Source: Finegoldia magna
GTDB lineage: Bacteria > Bacillota > Clostridia > Tissierellales > Peptoniphilaceae
Direction of reading: 5' to 3'
Assembly: GCF_018371055.1 (NCBI RefSeq)
Contig: NZ_JAGYZD010000038.1
Span: 1 to 10,603 of the forward strand
DNA: 10,603 nucleotides
Shown here one piece after another: positions 1-6,559 of the stretch. Under the pieces are notes generated by a model that searched no databases, had not been told where the DNA came from, and saw only the letters and a list, made by a program, of their open reading frames with translations. Both the position numbers and the translations under genes were made by a program. Each line of letters begins with the position of its first letter. Position 1 is the first letter of the stretch.

Positions 1-31
1 AAAAAAAGAGCGAAAGATTTCTCCTTCGCTC
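1..31 (-). terminator. Rho-independent terminator at the end of the conjugation operon
   Basis: On the minus strand a 7-bp perfect stem (GAGCGAA at 31-25 pairing with TTCGCTC at 14-8) encloses a 10-base loop and runs directly into seven T residues (7-1). This is the classical intrinsic terminator layout. It lies downstream of the last recognisable gene (DUF4366, ending at 316), so it most likely ends the whole minus-strand transcript. The stem is G+C-rich relative to its very AT-rich surroundings, which supports a real structure. Confidence 0.85.
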
Positions 32-132
32 GCAATTTATCATAGTCTTTACTACATCACTTATTTATTTTTTATTAACAAACTATTATCTTCTCTTAGC
101 TTCACAAATTATTTTAGATTTTAATATAAATT

Positions 133-294
133 TTAAAAACCGTATACTTTTCTATCGTAGATTCTTCTTGTTATACGATAGTTGAATTTCATATCTGAAT
201 GTTTCTATATTTTTATAATTTTTATTCCATTATTTAACACTTCTTCAAATGTTATATCCTTCGCATATATGTTTTTCTCGAATAAACTTCCCAT
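133..294 (-). pseudogene. Possible small gene interrupted by an in-frame TAG
   Basis: A minus-strand ATG at 294-292 opens a 29-codon frame (begins MGSLFEKNIYAKD) that stops at TAG 207-205. The same frame resumes with protein-like composition (KHSDMKFNYRITRRIYDRK) until TAA at 135-133, giving a 54-codon unit if the amber is ignored. It starts 21 bases after the DUF4366 stop and lies in the same frame. DUF4366 is closed by TAA, TAA, TGA in succession. No good ribosome binding site precedes it; only GAAAAG is present. I do not recognise the product. It could be a decayed small gene, two tiny frames, or chance in AT-rich DNA. Confidence 0.25.
152..181. repeat. 8-bp perfect inverted repeat with 14-base spacer
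   Basis: CTATCGTA at 152-159 is the exact reverse complement of TACGATAG at 174-181. The arms are separated by 14 bases. Neither strand has a T-run after the hairpin, so it is not an intrinsic terminator. It could be a protein-binding site or an RNA hairpin in the transcript tail, or a chance palindrome inside the broken small frame described for 133-294. Confidence 0.4.
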
Positions 295-315
295 CTTTTC
301 AAAAAATTCTCATTA

Positions 316-1212
316 TTAAAAATCATCTTCTTCTGGAATAATTTCTGTATCTTCTATACTTTCTTTTTCATCATTTTCTTTATCATATTCATAATCATCT
401 TCTAATTCGTCATAATCTTCATCATCTTCAATAGCATTCTCTTCTCTCTTTTTGTAAACTTTGAAGTAATATCCTGCACCTATTCCTACTAGCATTATAA
501 GAACTATAAAAATATACAATCCTACGCCTGACTTCTTTTCTTTCTCTTTTTCTTTTTGTGGTTCTTCCTTTTTTATAGGCTTTTCTTTTCTAACTACTTT
601 TTCTTCTTTTGATTTAGTATCACTTTCTCCTTCGATCATATTTAAAAGGTCTTGCTCACCAACTTCTGTTAATAGTTGAACATTTTCTTGGTTTTGTGAA
701 TGATCTATAATAAGATGCATTGTCTTGCCTGATTTAGTCTGAAAGGTCAAAAATTGTCTAACGTCTACAGGATTTTCTTCGCCTTCTTTTCTTACTTCAT
801 TATCTCCAACTTTAGGAGTTAGATCTTCTCCACTTTCATCTACATTTTCCAATACTGTCCCTCTTGCTTTATTCTCCTTTGTTGCTAAAGAATTAATCGC
901 TTTTGTATTCCCTCCTTTTACAGGTTTTGCTGGTTGGCATGAATTAATAGATCTTTCTTTTTGTTCACTTTTTACATTTTTACTATCTGGTATTTTAGGT
1001 ACTTCTTGATAGGGTATTTTTTGTTTTTCATCAGAAGGATTATACACATCTTCATCAAATAAATTTTCTAATTCTTTATTATTTTCTGGAGTATATATAT
1101 TATTTAGTTGACTCGTTATTTCACTTTCATTACTTTTTGCCATGGATATACTTGGTATTATTGTAAACATAAAGAGTAACACTAAGGCTACTTTTATTCC
1201 GCTTTTCTTCAT
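316..1212 (-). CDS. DUF4366 (CD1107-type) conjugative-element membrane protein
   Basis: A 298-residue membrane protein found near the end of Tn1549-type transfer operons; its biochemical role is unknown. It has an N-terminal signal peptide (about residues 1-25, cleavage likely after ISMA), then a low-complexity polar stretch rich in Lys, Glu and Asn. The compact DUF4366 core is at about 152-195 (contains KTMHLIIDHSQNQENVQLL), followed by a Lys/Glu-rich linker, one transmembrane helix at about 230-250 (IFIVLIMLVGIGAG), a basic KVYKKR stop-transfer signal and a very acidic cytoplasmic tail (23 of the last 38 residues are Asp or Glu). The core should therefore face outside. GGAG sits about 7 bases before the ATG. 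The gene lies 14 bases after the coiled-coil gene and is the last clear gene before the terminator. The family assignment rests on the core plus the signal/helix/tail layout and the neighbours. Confidence 0.85.
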   Translation of the reverse strand: MKKSGIKVALVLLFMFTIIPSISMAKSNESEITSQLNNIYTPENNKELENLFDEDVYNPSDEKQKIPYQEVPKIPDSKNVKSEQKERSINSCQPAKPVKGGNTKAINSLATKENKARGTVLENVDESGEDLTPKVGDNEVRKEGEENPVDVRQFLTFQTKSGKTMHLIIDHSQNQENVQLLTEVGEQDLLNMIEGESDTKSKEEKVVRKEKPIKKEEPQKEKEKEKKSGVGLYIFIVLIMLVGIGAGYYFKVYKKREENAIEDDEDYDELEDDYEYDKENDEKESIEDTEIIPEEDDF

Positions 1213-1226
1213 CTTTAGCTCCTTTT

Positions 1227-2789
1227 TTATTTTATATTTTTAAATACATATACTGCTTTTTTGTTATTATCCCATTCAATGCTTTGATCTTTTCCGTCTT
1301 TTATATCTCCACAAGTTGCATTAAAAGCTTTTGCAATATTTGAAATAGAAGCATGAACTCTTCCATTTATAATTACTGGCTTAGTATCAGAATGATAAAT
1401 ATTTCCGTCACTATCTTTCATGACTCCTGTGTCTATATTTAATCTCAATGTTTTCTTTGGAAGAACGATATTTTCTTTATTGGAAAATATAGCTTCTCTT
1501 TTGTTGTCATCATATTCAACGTTAAATCCTAAAGTATAGGCTGTATATCTTATAGGTAACATAATATGATCATCTTGAATGTATGCCTTAACATCCATAT
1601 ACACAGTAGTTTTCTTTCCATCTTTTATGACATTATAGTAATCTTTTCCTACTTGAAACACGCTAAATTCATCACCCTTACTACATGGCTTTATATTATC
1701 CTCTCTTTTACTAATAACTTCTTTAGTATCTACTACTTCTTTGTTAGTAATCTTTTCTTCTACATCTTTATCATGTTTTGTTTCTATTTCTGCTTGTTTC
1801 TTCTTAAGATTATCCAGAGTTTTTTCAAGCTTTTCCTTATCATTTATAGCTTTTTCTTTTTCCCCTGTTTTGTTTTTCTTTAGGTATTTCTCTAGTTCAC
1901 TGATTCTTTTATTACATTCTTCTATTTTTTTGTCTAAGTCATTTTGGAGATTTTCAAACTCTTTTGTTTGTTGTTCTATTTTATCTTCCAAGCTTTTTAT
2001 CTGTTCTTGTAATTCTTTTTTATCTTTTTCTGCTTTAGATCTTAATTCAGTTAATTCTTCTTCAAGAGATTTTACTTTCTCGCAAGAATTTTCTTTATCT
2101 TCTTTTGCCTTATCTACTTGGTCTTTTAATTTTTCTAATCTTTCTTCTTTTGCCTTTAAAGTATCTTCTATTTTCTTTATTTTCTCCTCTTTTAATTCTA
2201 TATTTTGATCCTTTTCTTTAATCTCTTTTTCTAATTGACCAATCTTTTCTCTTGTTTCTTTAAAACTTTTTTCATTAACTTCTGCCTTTTCACCTTTTGC
2301 TTCTAATTCCCATTTTGCAGAAGATAATTCTTCTTTTAATTTTTCACTTTCTTCTTGAAGTTTCTTTACTTCATCTCTTAGCTGTTCTAGCTCAGCTATT
2401 TGCTTTTTGTCTTTACTTTCTAGAGCACATATTTTTTCTTCTAGACCTTTAATTACTCTTTCTTTTTCTAATAATTGATCTTCTAGGCATTTCTTATCTT
2501 CTAAAAAATTATCTTCCTTATTTTTATATGAATCTAATTTCTCTTGAAGCTTTTTTATTTGCTCTTTATTTATCTCTTTATCTTTATTTAAGTTTTTAAT
2601 TTTCTCTTGTAAGTCTGTAATTTCTTTTTCTAAATTTTCTACATTGCTACATACCATTTCAGCTTCAATTTTATTTGTATTTTGTAAACTTTTTTCTGAA
2701 CTAGCATATATATGACTCATAGGCGATATATTTATAACACTTGCTAGTATCATTCCAATCGCTAAAACTCTATTTCCTATTCTTTTCAT
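1227..2789 (-). CDS. Secreted coiled-coil protein with C-terminal stalk (Cu amine oxidase N-like) domain
   Basis: A 520-residue secreted protein. The signal peptide is about residues 1-30 (KRIGNR, hydrophobic stretch, then SHIYAS). A long Lys/Glu heptad-like coiled coil fills about 48-345. The C-terminal part, about 373-520, has two units resembling the stalk domain (Pfam Cu_amine_oxidN1 type). The first includes HIMLPIRYTAYTLGFNVEYD (408-427). The second has PVIINGRVHASISNIAKAF (471-489), then IEWDNNKKAVYVF (504-516). No LPXTG motif or C-terminal transmembrane helix is seen, so attachment, if any, must be non-covalent. The mature part has seven Cys residues. Its start overlaps the DUF4315 stop by one base (TAATG), with GGAG about 10 bases upstream. 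Position inside a transfer operon suggests a surface or mating-contact role, but that is inference. The coiled coil will attract false matches to myosin- or SMC-like proteins. Confidence 0.8.
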   Translation of the reverse strand: MKRIGNRVLAIGMILASVINISPMSHIYASSEKSLQNTNKIEAEMVCSNVENLEKEITDLQEKIKNLNKDKEINKEQIKKLQEKLDSYKNKEDNFLEDKKCLEDQLLEKERVIKGLEEKICALESKDKKQIAELEQLRDEVKKLQEESEKLKEELSSAKWELEAKGEKAEVNEKSFKETREKIGQLEKEIKEKDQNIELKEEKIKKIEDTLKAKEERLEKLKDQVDKAKEDKENSCEKVKSLEEELTELRSKAEKDKKELQEQIKSLEDKIEQQTKEFENLQNDLDKKIEECNKRISELEKYLKKNKTGEKEKAINDKEKLEKTLDNLKKKQAEIETKHDKDVEEKITNKEVVDTKEVISKREDNIKPCSKGDEFSVFQVGKDYYNVIKDGKKTTVYMDVKAYIQDDHIMLPIRYTAYTLGFNVEYDDNKREAIFSNKENIVLPKKTLRLNIDTGVMKDSDGNIYHSDTKPVIINGRVHASISNIAKAFNATCGDIKDGKDQSIEWDNNKKAVYVFKNIK

Positions 2790-3034
2790 TACTTTTCTTC
2801 TCCTTCATTAATTTGACATATACTTTTTTCTTTTCTTTCTTCTTCCTTATTTTTTCTTACTATATATAAAAATTCATCAAGGGATATTTTTTTGCTACGA
2901 AACTCTTTGATAACTTCCATATTCTCTAATTCTTCTTGTTCTTCTTCTAAGATTTGAAGTTCCAACTCAATATCTTCTTTTTTCTTTACTAACTTTTTTT
3001 GTTTTTCTATATTTTTGATTAGTTTTTTATTCAT
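2789..3034 (-). CDS. DUF4315 family small conjugative-element protein
   Basis: An 81-residue, highly charged helical protein. Residues 1-40 (KKLIKNIEKQKKLVKKKEDI and on) form a predicted coiled coil. Then comes the pattern ENMEVIKEFRSKKISLDEFL (38-57), typical of DUF4315 proteins, which sit between the NlpC/P60 hydrolase and DUF4366 in Tn1549-type elements. It has no signal peptide or membrane helix, so it is probably cytoplasmic. Its function is unknown. AGGTGA lies 6 bases before the ATG. It begins 15 bases after the hydrolase stop, and its stop codon overlaps the next start as TAATG, which suggests translational coupling. Confidence 0.85.
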   Translation of the reverse strand: MNKKLIKNIEKQKKLVKKKEDIELELQILEEEQEELENMEVIKEFRSKKISLDEFLYIVRKNKEEERKEKSICQINEGEEK

Positions 3035-3049
3035 TTTTTATCACCTTTT

Positions 3050-5590
3050 CTATCTTGGTCTGCCAAAGGCATAAAAGTGTTCTTTCCAATATCTTGTGTT
3101 AATATTTGCATATTGAATAGGATCTCCTGCATGAATCATCATTCCATTGCCTGCATATATCCCTACATGAGATATTGGTGTTCCAGAATTATATGTTCCT
3201 TTGAAGAAAATTATATCTCCTGGCTTTGCTTGACTAGGCGATACAGGATTACAATAATCAGTATATATTCTCCAAGCTGTTGTTCTTGGCATATTCTTTA
3301 CTCCAGATTTTGTAAATGACCAACATACAAATCCCGAACAGTCAAAATTTCTTGGTCCACTAGCTCCAAAAACATATCTTTTTCCTATATGTTTTTCAGC
3401 TTCTCCAAATAATCTCCTTACCGCTACATCATCAAACTCTATACCGGGATTTCCAAAATTTGGATTATCTACTATGTCCCCTAAATCTCCATAACCAGAG
3501 CCAAAATAATCTCCCATATTTCCTTGATTTTCTAATAATGATAAGTAGTGAGCCATATTAGTTTCATAATTTGCAAACTCTTCTTTTGCAATTTTATCAA
3601 TACTTTTCTTGGTAATGGTAAGAGTTAATATTTTATAGGTATATGGATTTCCATCTTTATCATATTTAGTAATAGTTTTTGATGTATACTCTTTTTTGTA
3701 CATCTGATTAAAGAGTTTTTTTAGCTCCTTTTTTATTTCATCAGTCGACTTAATTTCTCCATATCTTGCTGTTAAATAACTAAATAGCTCGTGAACATCA
3801 TGACCTACTGGATCTCCTTTTATATGATATTCATCGTAGTTTGGATAATTTTCTTCAATGCTATCTATCTCATCTTGCAAAGCATATTCATAACTTGAAA
3901 ATTCATTATTTATATCACTTAGCACTTCTTTTTTTGATAAGTAACTTGTAGCCATAACATTACTTGTAATACCTGAAGTAATACTTCCAATATTACTTAT
4001 TTCTTTAAACAGCATGAAAAAAAGTCCTAAAATGCAAAGGACAATAAAAATATTTTTATATCCCTTATTTTTTAGAACTTCTGCTGTCTTTTTACTCATA
4101 TTTGTAATAGACTTTTTTATTCTATTTTTTAAGCTTACTTCTTGTTTTTTTCTGAAATCTTTCTGAAATTTTTTCTTCATAAAAAATCGATTCAATTTAT
4201 TGGTATTTTGATAGGCTCTAGATTTTTTTAATTCTTCAAAATCTTTTTCAAATAATAATCTACTTTCTTTTTTATGAATTTTATTATCTAATTTCTCTAA
4301 TTTTCTTTTAGTTTTTAAAGCTTTTTTTCTACGATTACGTCTAATATTTTTTCCAATAAGCTCTGTACTTCTGCTTACTTTATATGATGCATCTATTCCT
4401 GCATTATCTTCTTTTCCGCTATAAAGATAGTTTGATGCCATTGCACTTGCAAGAATTAAAGGATTTTCTAATCCTCCTTTTTTTGCTTTTTTATTATCTT
4501 TAACTAGGTCTTTTTCTTTTTTTGCTTTTTTCGAGTGTAATTTTGAGATCTTTTCTTCATCTTTTTGAAGCTTATCTTTTACCTTCAATTTATCTTCTTT
4601 AAACTTATTTTGTCCTTCTTTTACATTCGAACTTTCCTTTTTTGTTCTTGTATATTTTTCATTTAGATTAAAATTAGCTCTTTTACCTTCTTTTTTGTTA
4701 TTATCTATAATTTTCTTTTTATTATTTAGATCTACAAAGCATTTTTCCTTTAAGTTCTTACCAGTCTTTAGTTTCTGATAATTCTTATTATCCATTTTAC
4801 TTTCTGTTAAGTATAAACTTTTTGTCCTAAACTTCTTACCTTTATAATCCCTTACATTAGATCTTTCTATTTTTGTTGAAATGGACTTATCTTGAAATGA
4901 ATTTTCTTGCTTGTCACTTTGATACTGCTCTTTATTCTTTCTAAAGTCATTTAGAAATCTTTTATTTCTATACTTTGAAAAATACTTTTCATCATCACTA
5001 GTATCTCTATAAGAAATATTACTATCTCTAAAGTCCATATCATAACGATCTATTACTCCATCATTATCTAAATCTTTAGACAATGGGTCATAAACTTCTA
5101 ACTTATCTTTATTTTTTATTCCATTCTTAGATATATGATTAGAACTCTTCTTGAAATTACTTATTCTATTTTCATATACTCTATCATTTTCTTTCTTGAT
5201 TCTTTCTTCTCTAATTTTATCTTCTACTTCATTATCTTGTTTCAAGTTATCAAGTATTTTATATTTTTCTCTATATACTTTCTCCTGTCTTTTTCTTTGT
5301 ATTTTTCCCTTATCTGATTTTTCATTAACATTAGGTATATATTTATTATCTAGTTCTTGAAAGTAGCTAGAAGTTTTCTTTATATTATCATAATTCTCAA
5401 CTTCAGAAACTTGTCTATAGCTATCTTTTTCATTCATAAAAGTGCTATTTTCTCTTTCAGAATTTTTGTTTAATAAAATGGATGAATCTTTTTTATTTTT
5501 TATAGTGTTGTTACTTATATTTTTCTTTTCTAATATAAGTTTACTTTTTGGTACATCTCTAGGATTTATTTTGCCCTTTTCTTTTTTCAT
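3050..5590 (-). CDS. Membrane-anchored NlpC/P60 cell-wall hydrolase, CD1108 type (VirB1-like role)
   Basis: An 846-residue protein likely to cut peptidoglycan stem peptides so the transfer channel can cross the wall. Residues 1-510 are Lys/Glu/Asn-rich, largely disordered and probably cytoplasmic. They contain DPLSKDLDNDGVIDRYD (168-184), a D-x-D-x-D-G-x-x-D calcium-binding-type motif. A basic cluster at 417-430 and a CD1108-like helical segment (about 400-490) precede one transmembrane helix (about 513-528). Residues about 552-690 match the extracellular CD1108-type spacer (YPNYDEYHI, HELFSYLTARYG). The NlpC/P60 domain occupies about 722-846: catalytic Cys751 in NFDCSGF, His808 in ISHVGIY and a third polar residue His820 in MMIHAGDP. 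No lysozyme domain is evident, unlike Tn916 Orf14/CwlT. A strong AGGAGG sits 5 bases before the ATG. The gene lies 9 bases after the methyltransferase stop. All catalytic residues are intact. Confidence 0.92.
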   Translation of the reverse strand: MKKEKGKINPRDVPKSKLILEKKNISNNTIKNKKDSSILLNKNSERENSTFMNEKDSYRQVSEVENYDNIKKTSSYFQELDNKYIPNVNEKSDKGKIQRKRQEKVYREKYKILDNLKQDNEVEDKIREERIKKENDRVYENRISNFKKSSNHISKNGIKNKDKLEVYDPLSKDLDNDGVIDRYDMDFRDSNISYRDTSDDEKYFSKYRNKRFLNDFRKNKEQYQSDKQENSFQDKSISTKIERSNVRDYKGKKFRTKSLYLTESKMDNKNYQKLKTGKNLKEKCFVDLNNKKKIIDNNKKEGKRANFNLNEKYTRTKKESSNVKEGQNKFKEDKLKVKDKLQKDEEKISKLHSKKAKKEKDLVKDNKKAKKGGLENPLILASAMASNYLYSGKEDNAGIDASYKVSRSTELIGKNIRRNRRKKALKTKRKLEKLDNKIHKKESRLLFEKDFEELKKSRAYQNTNKLNRFFMKKKFQKDFRKKQEVSLKNRIKKSITNMSKKTAEVLKNKGYKNIFIVLCILGLFFMLFKEISNIGSITSGITSNVMATSYLSKKEVLSDINNEFSSYEYALQDEIDSIEENYPNYDEYHIKGDPVGHDVHELFSYLTARYGEIKSTDEIKKELKKLFNQMYKKEYTSKTITKYDKDGNPYTYKILTLTITKKSIDKIAKEEFANYETNMAHYLSLLENQGNMGDYFGSGYGDLGDIVDNPNFGNPGIEFDDVAVRRLFGEAEKHIGKRYVFGASGPRNFDCSGFVCWSFTKSGVKNMPRTTAWRIYTDYCNPVSPSQAKPGDIIFFKGTYNSGTPISHVGIYAGNGMMIHAGDPIQYANINTRYWKEHFYAFGRPR

Positions 5591-5595
5591 AAACG

Positions 5596-5601
5596 CCTCC
5601 T
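5596..5601 (-). promoter_or_regulatory. Strong Shine-Dalgarno AGGAGG overlapping the methyltransferase stop codon
   Basis: On the minus strand AGGAGG lies five bases before the ATG at 5590 and shares two bases with the TAG stop (5602-5600) of the upstream methyltransferase gene. It fixes the start of the 846-residue hydrolase. A ribosome ending on the methyltransferase would cover or uncover this site, so translation of the two genes is probably coupled. Confidence 0.8.
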
Positions 5602-6559
5602 ATTTCATATTCTCTTCAATCCTTTCTTTAGCCATCTTGCAATAGTCCTCATTTAATTCTATTCCTATATATTCTCTATTCATTTTAGTAGCAACCATTC
5701 CAACTGTGCCTGATCCCATAAATGGATCTAATATTAACCCATTATTAGGACAAGCTGCTTTTATACAAATTTCTACTAATTTTGGTGGAAATACTGCATA
5801 GTGTTTTCCTTTAAAGGCATTAGTATTTATTGTCCAAATATCTCTACTATTTCTAAACTGAGGAACATTATCTCCTATATATTCTCCATATTCTCTTGCT
5901 TCATTTATGCTCTGTCTTTTAGCACCTGTATTTTCTTTTAAGTACTTATTGTCTTTTCCCCTTGCCCTTATATATCTTTTTTTACTTATCTCTTTCATGG
6001 GTTCTTTCATTGCTTCATAGTTATAAAAATATTTTTTTGATTTAGAGAGTAAAAAAATATGTTCGTATGATCTTGATGGTCTATCTTTACATGATTCTGG
6101 CATAGCATTTTCTTTGTGCCATATAATATCACTTCTTAAATACCAACCGTCTTCTCTTAGTTTTAATGCAAGTTGCCAAGGAATTCCAATCAAATCTTTT
6201 GTCTTATATCCTTTTAATTTTTTCGTTACAGAAACTTTTTGACCTGTCCTTCCATTCTTATTTTTTTGGTCTTTGTATTCTTTCTTGCTTCCAGTACCAA
6301 CATAAGAATCTCCTATTACAATCCATAAAGTTCCATCTTTTTTTAATACTCTTTTTACTTGGTCAAATACTTCTACTAACTTATTTAAATACTCTTCAGG
6401 ACTTTCTTCTCTTCCGATTTGACCTTTAACTTTATAATCTCTTAATCCATAATAAGGAGGAGAAGTAATACAGCAATCAAATATCTCATTAGGTAGTTCT
6501 TTTAAAGCTACTAATGCATCTAAATTAATAATATAGTTACTTTTTATCTTATTCTTCAT
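5600..6559 (-). CDS. Orphan site-specific DNA methyltransferase (beta-class, N6-adenine or N4-cytosine)
   Basis: A 319-residue S-adenosylmethionine-dependent DNA methyltransferase. Motif order is that of the beta class: the catalytic motif IV TSPPYYGLRDY is at 32-42 near the N-terminus, and the AdoMet-binding motif I DPFMGSGTVG is at 278-287 near the C-terminus, followed by YIGIELNEDY (297-306). The central part (about 90-250) should include the target recognition region. SPPY is common in N4-cytosine enzymes but also occurs in N6-adenine ones, so the target base is not decided. All key residues appear intact. Methyltransferases at this position, between virB4 and the NlpC/P60 gene, occur in Tn1549-like elements. 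No restriction endonuclease is nearby, so it probably marks element DNA to escape host restriction or affects transfer DNA. The start overlaps the VirB4 gene by 11 bases. An AGGAG lies about 13 bases upstream, a loose spacing. Confidence 0.9.
   Translation of the reverse strand: MKNKIKSNYIINLDALVALKELPNEIFDCCITSPPYYGLRDYKVKGQIGREESPEEYLNKLVEVFDQVKRVLKKDGTLWIVIGDSYVGTGSKKEYKDQKNKNGRTGQKVSVTKKLKGYKTKDLIGIPWQLALKLREDGWYLRSDIIWHKENAMPESCKDRPSRSYEHIFLLSKSKKYFYNYEAMKEPMKEISKKRYIRARGKDNKYLKENTGAKRQSINEAREYGEYIGDNVPQFRNSRDIWTINTNAFKGKHYAVFPPKLVEICIKAACPNNGLILDPFMGSGTVGMVATKMNREYIGIELNEDYCKMAKERIEENMK

Larger units (their letters stand above)
1..315. other. Downstream region with little coding evidence
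   Basis: The 315 bases between the DUF4366 stop codon and the window edge contain the terminator (1-31), an 8-bp inverted repeat (152-181) and a doubtful short reading frame broken by an amber codon (133-294). I see no tRNA, no promoter I would defend, and no open frame longer than about 30 codons on the minus strand. In Tn1549-type elements a topoisomerase III gene is often found after DUF4366. Nothing resembling it is visible here. Confidence 0.6.

Noticed and set aside
152..181. Inverted repeat as a terminator or attachment site
   Set aside because: No T-run follows on either strand, no second copy of the arms is seen in the window, and no integrase gene is nearby.
1566..2208. Long plus-strand open frames opposite the coiled-coil gene
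   Set aside because: They are Phe/Ser/Ile-rich low-complexity translations of the antisense of a Lys/Glu coiled coil, lack ribosome binding sites and match no protein pattern.
1741..2640. Coiled-coil segment as an SMC- or myosin-like protein or as DNA tandem repeats
   Set aside because: The similarity is only charge periodicity. No ATPase motifs exist, and no DNA unit repeats exactly enough to call a tandem array.
5591..5599. Separate promoter for the hydrolase gene
   Set aside because: Only nine bases separate it from the upstream gene, and the strong ribosome binding site explains its expression.
3077..6429. Other plus-strand open frames opposite the hydrolase and methyltransferase genes
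   Set aside because: Each lies fully inside a well-supported minus-strand gene with conserved catalytic motifs; composition is that of antisense AT-rich coding DNA.
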